From Terriglobia bacterium (lineage in GTDB: Bacteria; Acidobacteriota; Terriglobia; Terriglobales; Acidobacteriaceae): 64,000 nucleotides of DNA. Shown here piece after piece: positions 9,327 through 17,982 of this stretch. Under the pieces are notes generated by a model. That model did not search any database. It saw nothing but the letters and a program-made list of their open reading frames with translations, and was not told where the DNA came from. Both the position numbers and the translations under genes were made by a program. Location of the stretch: assembly GCA_020073385.1 (NCBI GenBank), contig JAIQFH010000027.1, forward strand, positions 1 through 64,000. The letters are read 5' to 3'. Every line of letters starts with the position of its first letter. Position 1 is the first letter of the stretch.

Positions 9327-10349
9327 ATGATCGATTCCACTCCACCCGGGCTCGGTACTGCTGGCGCAGATTCCAAGCGTGGGCGTCTAAAAGTATTCCT
9401 GGGATATGCCTCGGGTGTCGGCAAGTCATTTCGTATGTTCGACGAGGCCCGCAGACGAAAGGAGCGTGGACAGGACGTTGTAGTTGGAGCGTTGCAGCCG
9501 CAGGTACCGCCTGAGAGCAAGCCCTTGCTCGATGTCCTCGAAATCGTTCCCACCATCGTTGTAGAGAGTGTGCCCGTCATTGATGTGCCCGCAATCCTTC
9601 GGCGCCATCCCCAGGTTTGCATCATTGATGGCTTGGCGTATGACAGTCCTTGGGGCCGCCATGCTCATCGCTGGCAAGATGTCGAGGAGTTGCTCTCGGC
9701 AGGCATCAGCGTACTGGCATCTGTGAATTTGCAACATATTGACGACCAGCGCGAGGCAGTCGAGAAACTTACGGGACAGGCGGTCACGGAAACGATTCCA
9801 CGTCAATTCCTGGACACGGCCGACGAAATCGTAGTCGTAGACGCTCCCGCGGACGACAATATTCCAGAACTATCTCAACTTCGCCAGATGGCGTTGGTTC
9901 TTTCAGCTGACGTGATTGATGCCGGCCTCAAGCGTTATCTACAGGCACACGAAATTGAGTCCTCATTCCACACGCACGAGCGCTTTTTGGTTTGTCTGAC
10001 CCCGCGTGCCAATGCGGCGCGCATGATCGCCAGCGCCCGGCAAAGCGCTGCCCGCTTCCATTGCGATGTTCTAGCCGTCTCAGTTAAACAGCCGAACCTT
10101 TCCCCTGCAGATGAAAAGGATATGCAAGAGTATCTAGCCCGAGCGCGGAGTGCCGGTGCCCGCGTTGATGTGCTGGAAGGCGCTGATCCCGTCGACACCA
10201 TCGTTCAATACGCTCGCTCACACGGTGTTACTCAGATTTTCGTTGGGCATAGCTTGAAGAAGGACTGGAGAACACGCCTGTACGGTAGCCCAGTAAGCCG
10301 TTTGATCCGCGCTGCAAAGGGTATGGACGTCCGCGTTTTCCCTCATTAA
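9327..10349 (+). CDS. Stand-alone KdpD sensor domain with USP domain
   Basis: This 340-residue protein has a KdpD N-terminal domain (about 20-210) followed by a universal-stress-protein domain (about 220-340, HERFLVCLTP and VTQIFVGHSLKK). Walker A is GYASGVGKS. The Walker B-like motif, VLVDELAHTN in the paralogue at 194-913, reads VCIIDGLAYDSP here, so the acidic and His residues are altered. There is no kinase domain and no membrane segment, so it should be cytoplasmic. It is followed 18 bp later by the KdpD-MgtE fusion and probably shares its transcript. In known KdpD the USP domain binds c-di-AMP or interacts with other signals. Whether this one does is unknown. Confidence 0.85.
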   Translation: MIDSTPPGLGTAGADSKRGRLKVFLGYASGVGKSFRMFDEARRRKERGQDVVVGALQPQVPPESKPLLDVLEIVPTIVVESVPVIDVPAILRRHPQVCIIDGLAYDSPWGRHAHRWQDVEELLSAGISVLASVNLQHIDDQREAVEKLTGQAVTETIPRQFLDTADEIVVVDAPADDNIPELSQLRQMALVLSADVIDAGLKRYLQAHEIESSFHTHERFLVCLTPRANAARMIASARQSAARFHCDVLAVSVKQPNLSPADEKDMQEYLARARSAGARVDVLEGADPVDTIVQYARSHGVTQIFVGHSLKKDWRTRLYGSPVSRLIRAAKGMDVRVFPH

Positions 10350-10367
10350 GCGAACGACTAAATTCCT

Positions 10368-12470
10368 ATGACTCATCTAACGTCCCACGGTCGTCTCAAA
10401 ATCTACCTGGGCTACGCCCCGGGTGTCGGCAAGACTTACCAAATGTTGGAAGAAGCGCGAGAATTGCTCGCGCACGATGTGGACCTCGTGGTCGGCTTTG
10501 TCGACGCACACGGCCGCAGTGACATTCGGCAACAGCTTGATGGATTGCATTGCATTCCGCTCCTACCCTTGACACATCGCGCGGGGACATTTGAAGAACT
10601 CGACGTTGACGCCATTCTGAAGCGAAGTCCGCGCGTGTGCGTGGTAGATGAACTCGCGCACTCCAATGCGCCCGCCTCGCCCCGCCAGAAGCGCTGGCAA
10701 GATGTTCAAGCCTTGCTCCATGCCGGCATTGATGTGCTGACCACAATGGACGTCGAAGACCTTGCAAGCTTAAGCGATCAAGTCTGGCAACTGACGGGCA
10801 GGCGCGTGCGTGAGACTGTTCCTGACTGGTTCTTCCAGCAGGCGGATGAGGTGTTGCTGGTGGATGTCACTCCGCGGGCGTTGCTGCATCGCCTGGAGCG
10901 CGGGGCCATTTATCCATCAAGAGCGGCCAAGGACGAGGTGCCGGCATTCTTCCAAGAACCTGTACTGGTCGCTCTGCGAGAACTGGCCATTCGACTAACA
11001 GCGCAGGCATTGGAAGCCCGGAGGACAGGGCGGGCCAAGCCGTCTGATTTGCCCGCTGAGAAAATTCTGGTGAACATTACGGCCGATCCGGCTACCGCTA
11101 TGCTACTGCGCCGCGCCCGACGAATGGCGGACCATCTTCAGGCAGTGTGCATTGCAGTCTATGTGTACTCCAAAGAAGAATCCGAAGCCCTGCCTTCTGA
11201 AGATCACCCGACCATTGCACGCCACCTTCGGTTTGCTGAAAACCTTCACATTCCGGCGACGGTAATTCGCGGCAAGAATCGACCACAGGCCCTAGTCGAG
11301 TACGCACGAAAGAACAATGTTACGCAGATGTTTCTCAATGGAGCCACCAGCACGCACAGGCGCTGGTTGCCCGGACCCGACTTCACCGAGCGAGTACTCC
11401 AGCTGGCAAATGAAATGGAAGTTACGGTCGTGGCAGAGCGCCACCGTCATGGAAGGGCAGCATCTCCATACCCGGAGGATGAGGCCGGCGCGCTCATGCA
11501 TGCCGGCTATGTCCGCATCTCGCCCGATATTAGCGTCGAAGAAGCCATTGGCGAGATCCGGAAGCAGGCCGGTACCGTGGAAATGATCTATTACGCCTAT
11601 GCCTTGGACGATGGTCAACATCTGTTAGGAGTAGTCTCGTTCCGCGAACTCATCTCCGCTGAGAGGTCAAAGAAGGTTCGCGACGTGATCCACACCGATT
11701 ACGTCTTCGTGGAGGAGGATACAGACCAGGAGACGGTTGCCCGACTGCTGGCAAAGCGGCGTCTGCTCGCCGTGCCAGTACTTGACTCGGAGGGCCACAT
11801 GCGAGGCATCGTGACCAGCGCGGATGTTGCAGGAATGGTTCAGGAAGAAGCCGGCGAAGACATTCTGAAAATCGGAGGCATGGAAGCGTTCGAGGGACCG
11901 TATCTCGAGGTAACCTTCGGGCAGATGGTACGCAAGCGGGCGGGTTGGCTCGCCGTTCTGTTTGTTGGCGAGATGCTCACCGCTACCGCCATGGGCTTTT
12001 TTTCCAAGGAAATTGAACGCGCGGTTGTCCTGGCTCTCTTCATTCCGCTGATCATCAGCAGCGGTGGAAACTCGGGTTCGCAGGCGACGACGCTCGTCAT
12101 CCGTGCGATGGCACTCGGGGAAATAAGACTGCGCGACTGGTTCCGTGTGATCCGGCGAGAGCTGGCGACTGGTGTTGCATTGGGTGCAATCCTCGGCTTG
12201 ATCGGAGTCTCGCGAATCATGCTCTGGCATGCGCTGCGCGGGACTTACGGCGAACACTATCTAGTTGTAGCTCTGACGATTGGGTGCAGCCTGATCGGCG
12301 TGGTGTTATTTGGTACCACCGCGGGATCGATGTTGCCATTTGTACTCCGTCGGTGTGGACTTGATCCCGCAAGTGCATCCGCTCCCTTCGTCGCAACTTT
12401 GGTGGATGTCTCTGGACTGGTGATTTATTTCTCTGTGGCCAGCGTCATCCTGCGGGGAATTCTTCTATAG
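10368..12470 (+). CDS. KdpD sensor - USP - CBS - MgtE magnesium channel fusion
   Basis: The 700-residue protein joins two families. Residues 8-215 are a KdpD N-terminal domain with intact Walker A (GYAPGVGKT, 15-23) and VCVVDELAHSN (90-100). Residues 230-355 are a USP domain. From 369 (EDEAGALMHAGYV) the sequence follows MgtE: two CBS domains (about 375-505), a linker helix, and five membrane helices (about 525-700). GGNSGSQ (566-572) and PFVATLVDVSGLVIYF (673-688) hold the pore-region residues, including an Asp at 680 equivalent to the Mg2+-site Asp of Thermus MgtE. The MgtE superhelical N domain is absent. I infer a Mg2+ channel gated by a KdpD-type sensor module. No frameshift separates the parts and the fusion is continuous. 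Confidence 0.9.
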   Translation: MTHLTSHGRLKIYLGYAPGVGKTYQMLEEARELLAHDVDLVVGFVDAHGRSDIRQQLDGLHCIPLLPLTHRAGTFEELDVDAILKRSPRVCVVDELAHSNAPASPRQKRWQDVQALLHAGIDVLTTMDVEDLASLSDQVWQLTGRRVRETVPDWFFQQADEVLLVDVTPRALLHRLERGAIYPSRAAKDEVPAFFQEPVLVALRELAIRLTAQALEARRTGRAKPSDLPAEKILVNITADPATAMLLRRARRMADHLQAVCIAVYVYSKEESEALPSEDHPTIARHLRFAENLHIPATVIRGKNRPQALVEYARKNNVTQMFLNGATSTHRRWLPGPDFTERVLQLANEMEVTVVAERHRHGRAASPYPEDEAGALMHAGYVRISPDISVEEAIGEIRKQAGTVEMIYYAYALDDGQHLLGVVSFRELISAERSKKVRDVIHTDYVFVEEDTDQETVARLLAKRRLLAVPVLDSEGHMRGIVTSADVAGMVQEEAGEDILKIGGMEAFEGPYLEVTFGQMVRKRAGWLAVLFVGEMLTATAMGFFSKEIERAVVLALFIPLIISSGGNSGSQATTLVIRAMALGEIRLRDWFRVIRRELATGVALGAILGLIGVSRIMLWHALRGTYGEHYLVVALTIGCSLIGVVLFGTTAGSMLPFVLRRCGLDPASASAPFVATLVDVSGLVIYFSVASVILRGILL

Positions 12471-12830
12471 CAGCCTCAATATGAGTTCTATCTGCCCGAA
12501 CCCTATCTATCCCGCGAGGGCCAGACCAATGTGCTGACTGCCGTGCTTGCTAATACGGAGACTGCGAGTGTCATTCGAACGCTGAGATTTGACCCTTACG
12601 TTGACTGTTCCATCAGTCGAAGGCGAGTCGAATTCGAATGGCGATGAAGGGACATTCACTTTCGTGTGTGACGCAGTCCGTGCCGTGGATTTGTTCAAGC
12701 ATCCATCGTCGGTTTTCATTCTCCGGGGAATCCGTCAGCAATTGCACCCTGCGGCACGATCAGCCTGTTTTGCCTGTTCGCAGCCCTAAACCGTTACGGC
12801 ATGCGCCCTCGGTCATCATTTGTGGTTCTC
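12471..12830. other. Intergenic stretch without recognised gene
   Basis: About 360 bp lie between the convergent mgtE fusion and lysR genes. Short open frames on both strands have no ribosome-binding site or recognisable sequence. I see no clear terminator hairpin or repeat. Confidence 0.4.
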
Positions 12831-13703
12831 TCAGTTTGTCGCCGATACACAATTCTGCACGACTTCGAGCAGCGTCCGCGCGTTGTTCGGCAGAACGCCC
12901 GCTTCAAATAGCCCAAGTTCGATCTTCGGTGCCAGCGGCAGTGCCGGATGACTAAGGGGAATGAGCCTGGAGTTGCGTACGAATTCCGCAGGCAGGGCCG
13001 CAATTCCCAGGCCGGACTGAGTAGCAGCCAGAATCGCGTCCATGCTGGCACTTTCAAATGCAACATGCCATTCGAGACCGGCATCTCGCAGAGAGCCCAG
13101 CAGATTTTCCTGCCATGGGCTTGAGCCCTCGAATAAGACCAGAGGCACAACGCGATACTGATCAACCTGGAACCTTTTCGGCGCAGCCCACTCCAACTGG
13201 AGTTCCCACCTAATCACCGTTTCTCTTCGCATGGTTGAAGGTTCAGCAACCCCGAGATGAAGGTCGCCGGAACTCAGGAGCGCGTCGATTTGTTTGGGAA
13301 CTGCGGTCGTAACGTGCAACTCCGACTGTGGGTGAAGATTCTGAAAGCGCCGAAAGGAAGGCGCCAGTCCTGCCATCGCAATTCCGCTGCTTATACCTAC
13401 GGCAACAGGACTGTGTGGCCGATCTCCACGAAGCCGTAGCAGAATCTCGTCGTTCAGGTCGAGTACGCGCTGCACGTACTTAAAGAGAAGGTCCCCATGT
13501 GACGTCAGGGCAATGCCGTTCCTGCCTCGGGTAAATAGCTTTTGGCCGACGATCTTTTCTAACCGTAGCATCTGCTGGCTTACAGCAGGCTGGGTCATAT
13601 CGGCCGCAGCCGCGGCCTTTCCCATACTGCCGTACTCGACGACCGCCGCAAACTTACGCAGCAGACCTACTTCAAGATTTCCAATCGGCGATTGTACCTT
13701 CAT
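12831..13703 (-). CDS. LysR-family transcriptional regulator
   Basis: The 290-residue protein begins with a LysR winged helix (LLRKFAAVVEYGSMGKAAAA, then MTQPAVSQQMLRLEKIVG) and continues with a LysR substrate-binding domain (about 95-290, GLGIAALPAEFV). The ATG at 13703 is chosen because the helix-turn-helix then starts at the usual distance. An upstream frame to 13799 adds 32 residues without similarity. The effector and target genes are not evident. The divergent neighbour is the VWFA protein at 13947, which is the obvious candidate target through the shared upstream region. Confidence 0.88.
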   Translation of the reverse strand: MKVQSPIGNLEVGLLRKFAAVVEYGSMGKAAAAADMTQPAVSQQMLRLEKIVGQKLFTRGRNGIALTSHGDLLFKYVQRVLDLNDEILLRLRGDRPHSPVAVGISSGIAMAGLAPSFRRFQNLHPQSELHVTTAVPKQIDALLSSGDLHLGVAEPSTMRRETVIRWELQLEWAAPKRFQVDQYRVVPLVLFEGSSPWQENLLGSLRDAGLEWHVAFESASMDAILAATQSGLGIAALPAEFVRNSRLIPLSHPALPLAPKIELGLFEAGVLPNNARTLLEVVQNCVSATN

Positions 13704-13946
13704 TGGTTGTATGCCCTTACTTCCACGTCTGGTTGAAAATAGAACGGCGCCTCTAAAAAAGTCGTGAAAACATCTATTAATTATTCGACTGCGTTGCATA
13801 GCGGATGTTTATCGAAGGCAAGCCTGGGGCAAAGAGAGTCAGTTGATCATAGGGAAGAAGATTTGGTAGTTTTACGAATCCTTTCGCCTTTTTTTATGCC
13901 TTCTTTACGACTACAACCTTAGAATCACGGACGCAGGAGCACAGTC

Positions 13947-14900
13947 ATGGGCCCGAAAGCGTTGACGTCTTGCCTTAGTCTTCTTCTCCTCACGTTCGCA
14001 GGTGCAGCGGCTCAAAAAGCCGTTGAAAAGCCCACATTTCGGACAAACGTCAAAATGGTATTGGTTCCGGTCACCGTTACGGACCGCAGCGGCAAAACAG
14101 TAGACGGGTTACAAGCAGATGACTTCAATGTTTTTGACGATCAGAAGTCCCAGAAGATCGTTACCTTTTCCAGCGATGATGCTCCCTGTTCGGTAGGTGT
14201 GGTACTAGACATCAGCGGGAGCATGCGCCCAACGCTGGGCCAAATCAAGGATATCGTCCATGCTTTCGTCGCAGCAGCGAATCCGGATGATGAATTCCTG
14301 CTGCTGACCGTCTCAACAGAACCGGGGGCGATAACAGGGTTCACAACTGACACAGCGAGACTGGAGGAAAGCATCTCATTCGCGCAGCCGGGTGGCCAGA
14401 CAGCGTTGATCGACACCATCTATCTCGGTCTAAATCGTATGAGGGGAGCGGAGTGGCCTCGGCGAGCCTTGCTGATTCTCTCTGATGGAAAAGACAACCA
14501 CAGCCGATATTCTCAAAGCGAGCTGATGCGGATGGCGCTCGAAGCCGATGTTCAGATCTACAGCGTTATCGTGGATACCAGCCCCGACTTCGTCTCAACC
14601 CACTCAGTCCCGTACCGTCCGAACATGGCTGCGAAACCGTGGGATCGAGCGGCGGAGCATCAGGGACCGGAAATGCTCGAAAAGCTCTCGGACCAGACGG
14701 GTGGACTTCACTTCCAGGCAGTTACTAGCGCCGAGACAAAAGAGGTTGTAATCAAGGTTGCTCGAGCTCTTCGAAACGAGTATTTGATCGGATATCACCC
14801 ACCCGATTCTGGAACATCTGAGAGATGGCACCGGATTCGTGTCAAATTGAACGCGAAAGATATTCATGTTCACGCGCGCAAGGGTTACTACTCGCCCTAA
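13947..14900 (+). CDS. Secreted VWFA-domain protein, acidobacterial type
   Basis: A signal peptide (about 1-22, ending GAAAQ) precedes a segment with FRTNVKMVLVPVTVTDRSG and the DFNVFDD motif, then a von Willebrand A domain (about 75-285). The metal-site motif LDISGSM is intact and the ILSDGKDNHS segment is present. This combination is the VWFA-related family expanded in Acidobacteria. Function in the family is unknown; adhesion or complex assembly outside the cytoplasm is assumed. AGGAG lies seven bases before the ATG. The C-terminus (EYLIGYHP ... RKGYYSP) is typical and complete. Confidence 0.9.
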   Translation: MGPKALTSCLSLLLLTFAGAAAQKAVEKPTFRTNVKMVLVPVTVTDRSGKTVDGLQADDFNVFDDQKSQKIVTFSSDDAPCSVGVVLDISGSMRPTLGQIKDIVHAFVAAANPDDEFLLLTVSTEPGAITGFTTDTARLEESISFAQPGGQTALIDTIYLGLNRMRGAEWPRRALLILSDGKDNHSRYSQSELMRMALEADVQIYSVIVDTSPDFVSTHSVPYRPNMAAKPWDRAAEHQGPEMLEKLSDQTGGLHFQAVTSAETKEVVIKVARALRNEYLIGYHPPDSGTSERWHRIRVKLNAKDIHVHARKGYYSP

Positions 14901-14964
14901 GTGAGCCGAGCGGTCGGTTCGGTGGTGCGCACCGGAAGAGCCTTCGACACTTCTGCCCTAGCAG

Positions 14965-15288
14965 GTGCACGTTCGTCAACCTGTGTTTACGAAACGTCCA
15001 TGCCCGTGCGATGAACCGGTCAAAGCGGGGCTTCCCGAAGATCTTGTCCTCTATTGCGGGCGACATGATTACGGCACGCGGATTCTGAAGAGAACCGGAA
15101 ACTTGGCTGTGGTCATGAGAACCATGGGACACAGGGATGTGAAGACTGCGATGCAGTATCAGCATCCCGAACTGGAGATCGTGCGCGCTGCTCTCGATCA
15201 AGACACCACAGTGTCGAGAAACGGGCGTAGCCGGATTGAGCTACGGCACACTTTACGGCACACCCAAAACATCGACTCCGGTACGTGA
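14965..15288 (+). pseudogene. C-terminal remnant of a tyrosine integrase
   Basis: The segment from about 15022 to 15215 encodes GLPEDLVLYCGRHDYGTRIL followed by MGHRDVKTAMQYQHPE, the end of a phage-type tyrosine recombinase with the GH..(T)...Y catalytic tail. The N-terminal and core parts, including the first catalytic Arg, are missing. It belongs to a different subfamily from the integrase at 15511 and lies just outside the left attachment repeat, ending about 10 bp before it. It is probably the residue of an earlier element at the same tRNA site. Confidence 0.7.
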
Positions 15289-15297
15289 TTGAAGAGA

Positions 15298-15344
15298 TGG
15301 TGAGCGCGGTAGGAATCGAACCTACAACCTACTGATTAAGAGTC
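15298..15344. repeat. attL: partial tRNA-Lys direct repeat
   Basis: These 47 bases are identical to 24005-24051 and contain the CCA end, T-arm, variable loop and anticodon loop of tRNA-Lys on the minus strand. The D-arm and 5' acceptor strand are absent, so this copy is not a functional tRNA. Confidence 0.92.
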
Positions 15345-15474
15345 CCTTTCCCTAGACTTAGCTAAGACCCTGTCGAATCATTGTTTTAGCAGCTAAGTAT
15401 CAATGAATCAATAAGATAATGTTGCAGCTTGGTTGATATTGGATGATGGCTGAATGCTGTTCCTTACGGGCGAA

Positions 15475-15495
15475 CAGTACCCCATGCAGTACCCC
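15475..15495. repeat. Paired CAGTACCCC repeat near attL
   Basis: CAGTACCCC occurs at 15475-15483 and 15487-15495, a 12-bp period. It lies about 130 bp inside the left end of the element, between attL and the integrase stop. Related pairs are at 17087, 19265, 21526 and 23916. It is a candidate integrase arm-type or regulator site. Confidence 0.6.
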
Positions 15496-15510
15496 ATAAA
15501 TGGCCCATTT

Positions 15511-16839
15511 TTAGTGGATGGGCCCAGCCCCCCTTTTGGACGGACGGCGGCCAGCCAGCATCGCCCCGTAGAGATCTGTAACGTCCCGCTGCGTTTTGTC
15601 GGCGATGTGGGCATAGCGTTGCACCGTGTTCGCCTTGGGCGAATGCCCCAGCAGGTTCGCAATCACCGTCAGGGATACATGGTTGGACGCCAGATTGGAT
15701 GCGAAGCTGTGCCTGAGATCATGGATCCGTACTAGTGGCTTCCAGTGCACGACCTGCTTCCGCCGCTTACCCTTTTCGAAGATTGGTTCCACCAAGCCGG
15801 GGACGCCAGCCTGCTGGGTACGGTGCAGCGCCGAGATCCATAAACTCTTCACTGAGTTCCGCGGCTTGCTCGCATCGCCCTTCTTCGGGAACAGATACAC
15901 ACTCGATTTCTTGTGCTTGCGTACCCGTTCCATCACTGCGATCGCTTGCAGACTGAGCGGCACATGATGCGGCACTCCTGTCTTCGTGCGTTCCCCCGGG
16001 ATATTCCAGCGTTTGCCCTCGAGATCGAATTCCGCCCAGGTGGCCTGCAACACTTCCGACATGCGCACTCCGGTCAGGATCAGCAAACGCACAGCTTCGG
16101 CGCCGTCACTCTTGCCAAGCATCTTGTCGAGTTTCTGTAACTCGTCGACGGTGAGCCATTTCTGCTTCGACTCTTCTGGATAGCGCGTGATGAAGCCCGG
16201 CTTCGCTTTGTAGGTGGACCGCGCGGGATTGTGCTCCACCCACTTCAGCCCGATGGCGTAGTTGTACATGGCAGAGACCAGCGACAGCATCCGGTTCGCC
16301 CGGTACGGTGTGGCTGCGCCCACACTCTCATGCAGTTCGCGCACATCTTCCAAGGTGAGCTCGCGCGCGCCCAGTTTGCCGAAGCGCGGCAGGATCAGGT
16401 TATTCAGCATCGACTCGTCGTTCTTGATGCTGGAATCGGCCTTCTTGTCCGGCCGGCTCTGGATATGCAGCAAGTATTTCTTGCTGAGATCGGCGACGGT
16501 ATGGTTGCCGTCTTGCCGGTCGTCCGGCTCGGCTGCAGGGTTGGCCGCGCGTGCGGCCGCTTCCATGGGATCGATGCCTTCGTCCAGTTGCTCGCGGAAT
16601 TCCTGCGCCTTCTTGATGACTGTTTCAATCGGCCACCTGGCGAACTCGTTTGAAGCGACGAAGGTCCAGCGGTACTGCTTGTGCTTGGTGGGCGAATAGT
16701 ACTGGAGCACCCACGAACGAAGGTTATTGCGGCGTACGCGCAGCGCCAGCCCAGTGACCCGCGCATCGAAGTAGAGTTTGTCGTCCTGGTCCGGTGGTTT
16801 GATATTTGCGATGAACGTATCGGTGAGTCTTCTTGGCAT
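15511..16839 (-). CDS. Tyrosine site-specific integrase (P4/DUF4102 type)
   Basis: The 442-residue recombinase has an N-terminal arm-binding DUF4102-like domain (about 1-75, DKLYFDARVTGLALRVR), a core-binding SAM-like domain (about 115-210) and a catalytic domain. The catalytic residues are visible: Arg in LTGVRMSEVL, HDLR in RIHDLRHSFAS, His in LLGHSPKANT and Tyr in VQRYAHI. AGAGGAAG lies seven bases upstream of the ATG. It should integrate and excise the surrounding element at tRNA-Lys. It sits 166 bp from attL and a single GGGTACTG box is located 34 bp upstream of its start, suggesting self-regulation. Confidence 0.95.
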   Translation of the reverse strand: MPRRLTDTFIANIKPPDQDDKLYFDARVTGLALRVRRNNLRSWVLQYYSPTKHKQYRWTFVASNEFARWPIETVIKKAQEFREQLDEGIDPMEAAARAANPAAEPDDRQDGNHTVADLSKKYLLHIQSRPDKKADSSIKNDESMLNNLILPRFGKLGARELTLEDVRELHESVGAATPYRANRMLSLVSAMYNYAIGLKWVEHNPARSTYKAKPGFITRYPEESKQKWLTVDELQKLDKMLGKSDGAEAVRLLILTGVRMSEVLQATWAEFDLEGKRWNIPGERTKTGVPHHVPLSLQAIAVMERVRKHKKSSVYLFPKKGDASKPRNSVKSLWISALHRTQQAGVPGLVEPIFEKGKRRKQVVHWKPLVRIHDLRHSFASNLASNHVSLTVIANLLGHSPKANTVQRYAHIADKTQRDVTDLYGAMLAGRRPSKRGAGPIH

Positions 16840-17204
16840 TTGAAGCTTCCTCTCTAGGGCCAGCGGCCCCTTGGGTACTGCTTACTGCCTCAATTTTACT
16901 CTAAATGCCTTATTTTCAGCTAGTTAGCCTGATTGGATGCTGAAACCCCTGATTTCTGGCCTGTTTTGGGCCTTGCTGCCTGCTGTCTGGAATGGTCATT
17001 CCTGCTAATCCCTGCCCTGTGGGGAGACTTTTGGACCCCTGCCTGAGTTCTGGGTCATCTCCTTTCTGAGCCCCTAGAAGGCCCTTAGTACCCTGACCAG
17101 TACCCTGACACCGGGCACTATCGCAGGAAACCCAGCTTTTATCAAGGGTCAACGCAGAAAGACAGGCTGATGAGACATCAGAAGCCCTAGCCATTGGCGA
17201 CCGC
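16840..17204. other. Integrase upstream region with CAGTACCC boxes
   Basis: No convincing gene is present in these 365 bp. A single GGGTACTG box is at 16873-16880, and a pair of AGTACCCTGAC boxes is at 17087-17097 and 17099-17109 (12-bp period). The integrase promoter on the minus strand must lie here. A short minus-strand open frame at 16916-17194 has no support. Confidence 0.5.
17087..17109. repeat. Paired AGTACCCTGAC repeat upstream of integrase
   Basis: Two direct copies of AGTACCCTGAC with 12-bp period lie about 250 bp upstream of the integrase start. They belong to the element-wide CAGTACCC family. Confidence 0.6.
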
Positions 17205-17405
17205 TCACCTTGACTTATGCACGACCTGATGGCACCGGCAGGTGCATTTCAAGCTGTAGCACTGCTGGCAAACTCCGCGCTTGCACGGTGTGCTGACTTT
17301 GTCGGTGAGAGGACGGCCGCCATGATTCACGTTGGGGGTTTGCAACTGTGGCTTGCTCATGCCGAAGAACTTTAACACCTGGCGCGAAGCCAGCCACTCT
17401 TGCAC
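17205..17405 (-). CDS. Small Cys-rich protein, 66 aa (doubtful)
   Basis: The C-terminal half holds CKRGVCQQCYSLKCTCRCH, six Cys and one His that could bind zinc. No ribosome-binding site is obvious and the frame overlaps the DUF3102-like remnant on the other strand by 74 bases. I cannot decide between a small zinc protein of the element and a chance frame. Confidence 0.3.
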   Translation of the reverse strand: MQEWLASRQVLKFFGMSKPQLQTPNVNHGGRPLTDKVSTPCKRGVCQQCYSLKCTCRCHQVVHKSR

Positions 17406-17628
17406 TGTGCGTTCGTACCGCTGGTTACCTTGGCTGGAAGAGAACTTCGGGTGGAGTCAACCTACAGCATTCAACTACATGCGGGTAGCCGAAGCGTTCA
17501 ATAAATTATCAACTGTTGATAATTTGACCATCGATGCTTCTGCTCTCTACCTACTAGCAAAGCCGGACGTGCTGATAGCAAAACTGAAAAGCCGCCGGCT
17601 GCGTTCCTGTTACAGTCAGCGGCTTTGA
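17332..17628 (+). pseudogene. DUF3102-like fragment
   Basis: From about 17420 the frame encodes WLPWLEENFGWSQPTAFNYM and then VAEAFNK and IDASALYLLAKP, which is the C-terminal part of a DUF3102 domain found in phage and island proteins of unknown role. The N-terminal part of the domain is missing and the leading 25 residues are unrelated. This is most likely a decayed gene. Confidence 0.5.
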
Positions 17629-17809
17629 TTGCGGCGACTTTCAGCGACGATCATAGCCGCAAACTTTGGAGGGGAGTCACCAGCCGCCAGGTGGATGAGT
17701 CCCGGCTGCCAGCGACTCCCACGGATCAGGAAGAAGAAGGAACCCGATCCGCCGTGCTGTTTGCCGAAGGGAGACCGACAAACGCAACGCAAACTTTTCA
17801 GGGAGCCCC

Positions 17810-17857
17810 GGGAGAGACTTCGGAGTGAGGGCCGTTTGTCTCTCCCGTTCCTTTTTT
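17810..17857 (+). terminator. Rho-independent terminator, plus strand
   Basis: A perfect 9-bp stem (GGAGAGAC-type arms, 17810-17818 and 17838-17846) is followed five bases later by six Ts at 17852-17857. It would end a plus-strand transcript, perhaps from the DUF3102-like remnant. Confidence 0.6.
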
Positions 17858-17881
17858 GGTCATGTGGATCCACGCTGCACC

Positions 17882-17904
17882 AAAAAACCCTTTCCAAGAA
17901 AGGG
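17882..17904 (-). terminator. Rho-independent terminator of the DUF2213 operon
   Basis: On the minus strand CCCTTT and AAAGGG pair around a five-base loop and are followed by TTTTTT. It lies about 80 bp downstream of the stop at 17983. A second inverted repeat (GGGGAGCG, 17902-17928) overlaps its upstream side. Confidence 0.65.
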
Positions 17905-17982
17905 GAGCGATGCCATGTACCGCTCCCCTTCCCCCGGCGGCGATCACTGAAGTGAAGGATTCAGTTCGCGCGGCCAACTCGT

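Noticed and set aside
15298..15370. Second tRNA-Lys gene
   Set aside because: Only the 3' 47 bases match; the following sequence does not form a D-arm or acceptor strand. It is the attachment-site copy.
17616..17955. Overlapping open frames on both strands
   Set aside because: Both look like random basic sequence and run through two terminator hairpins.
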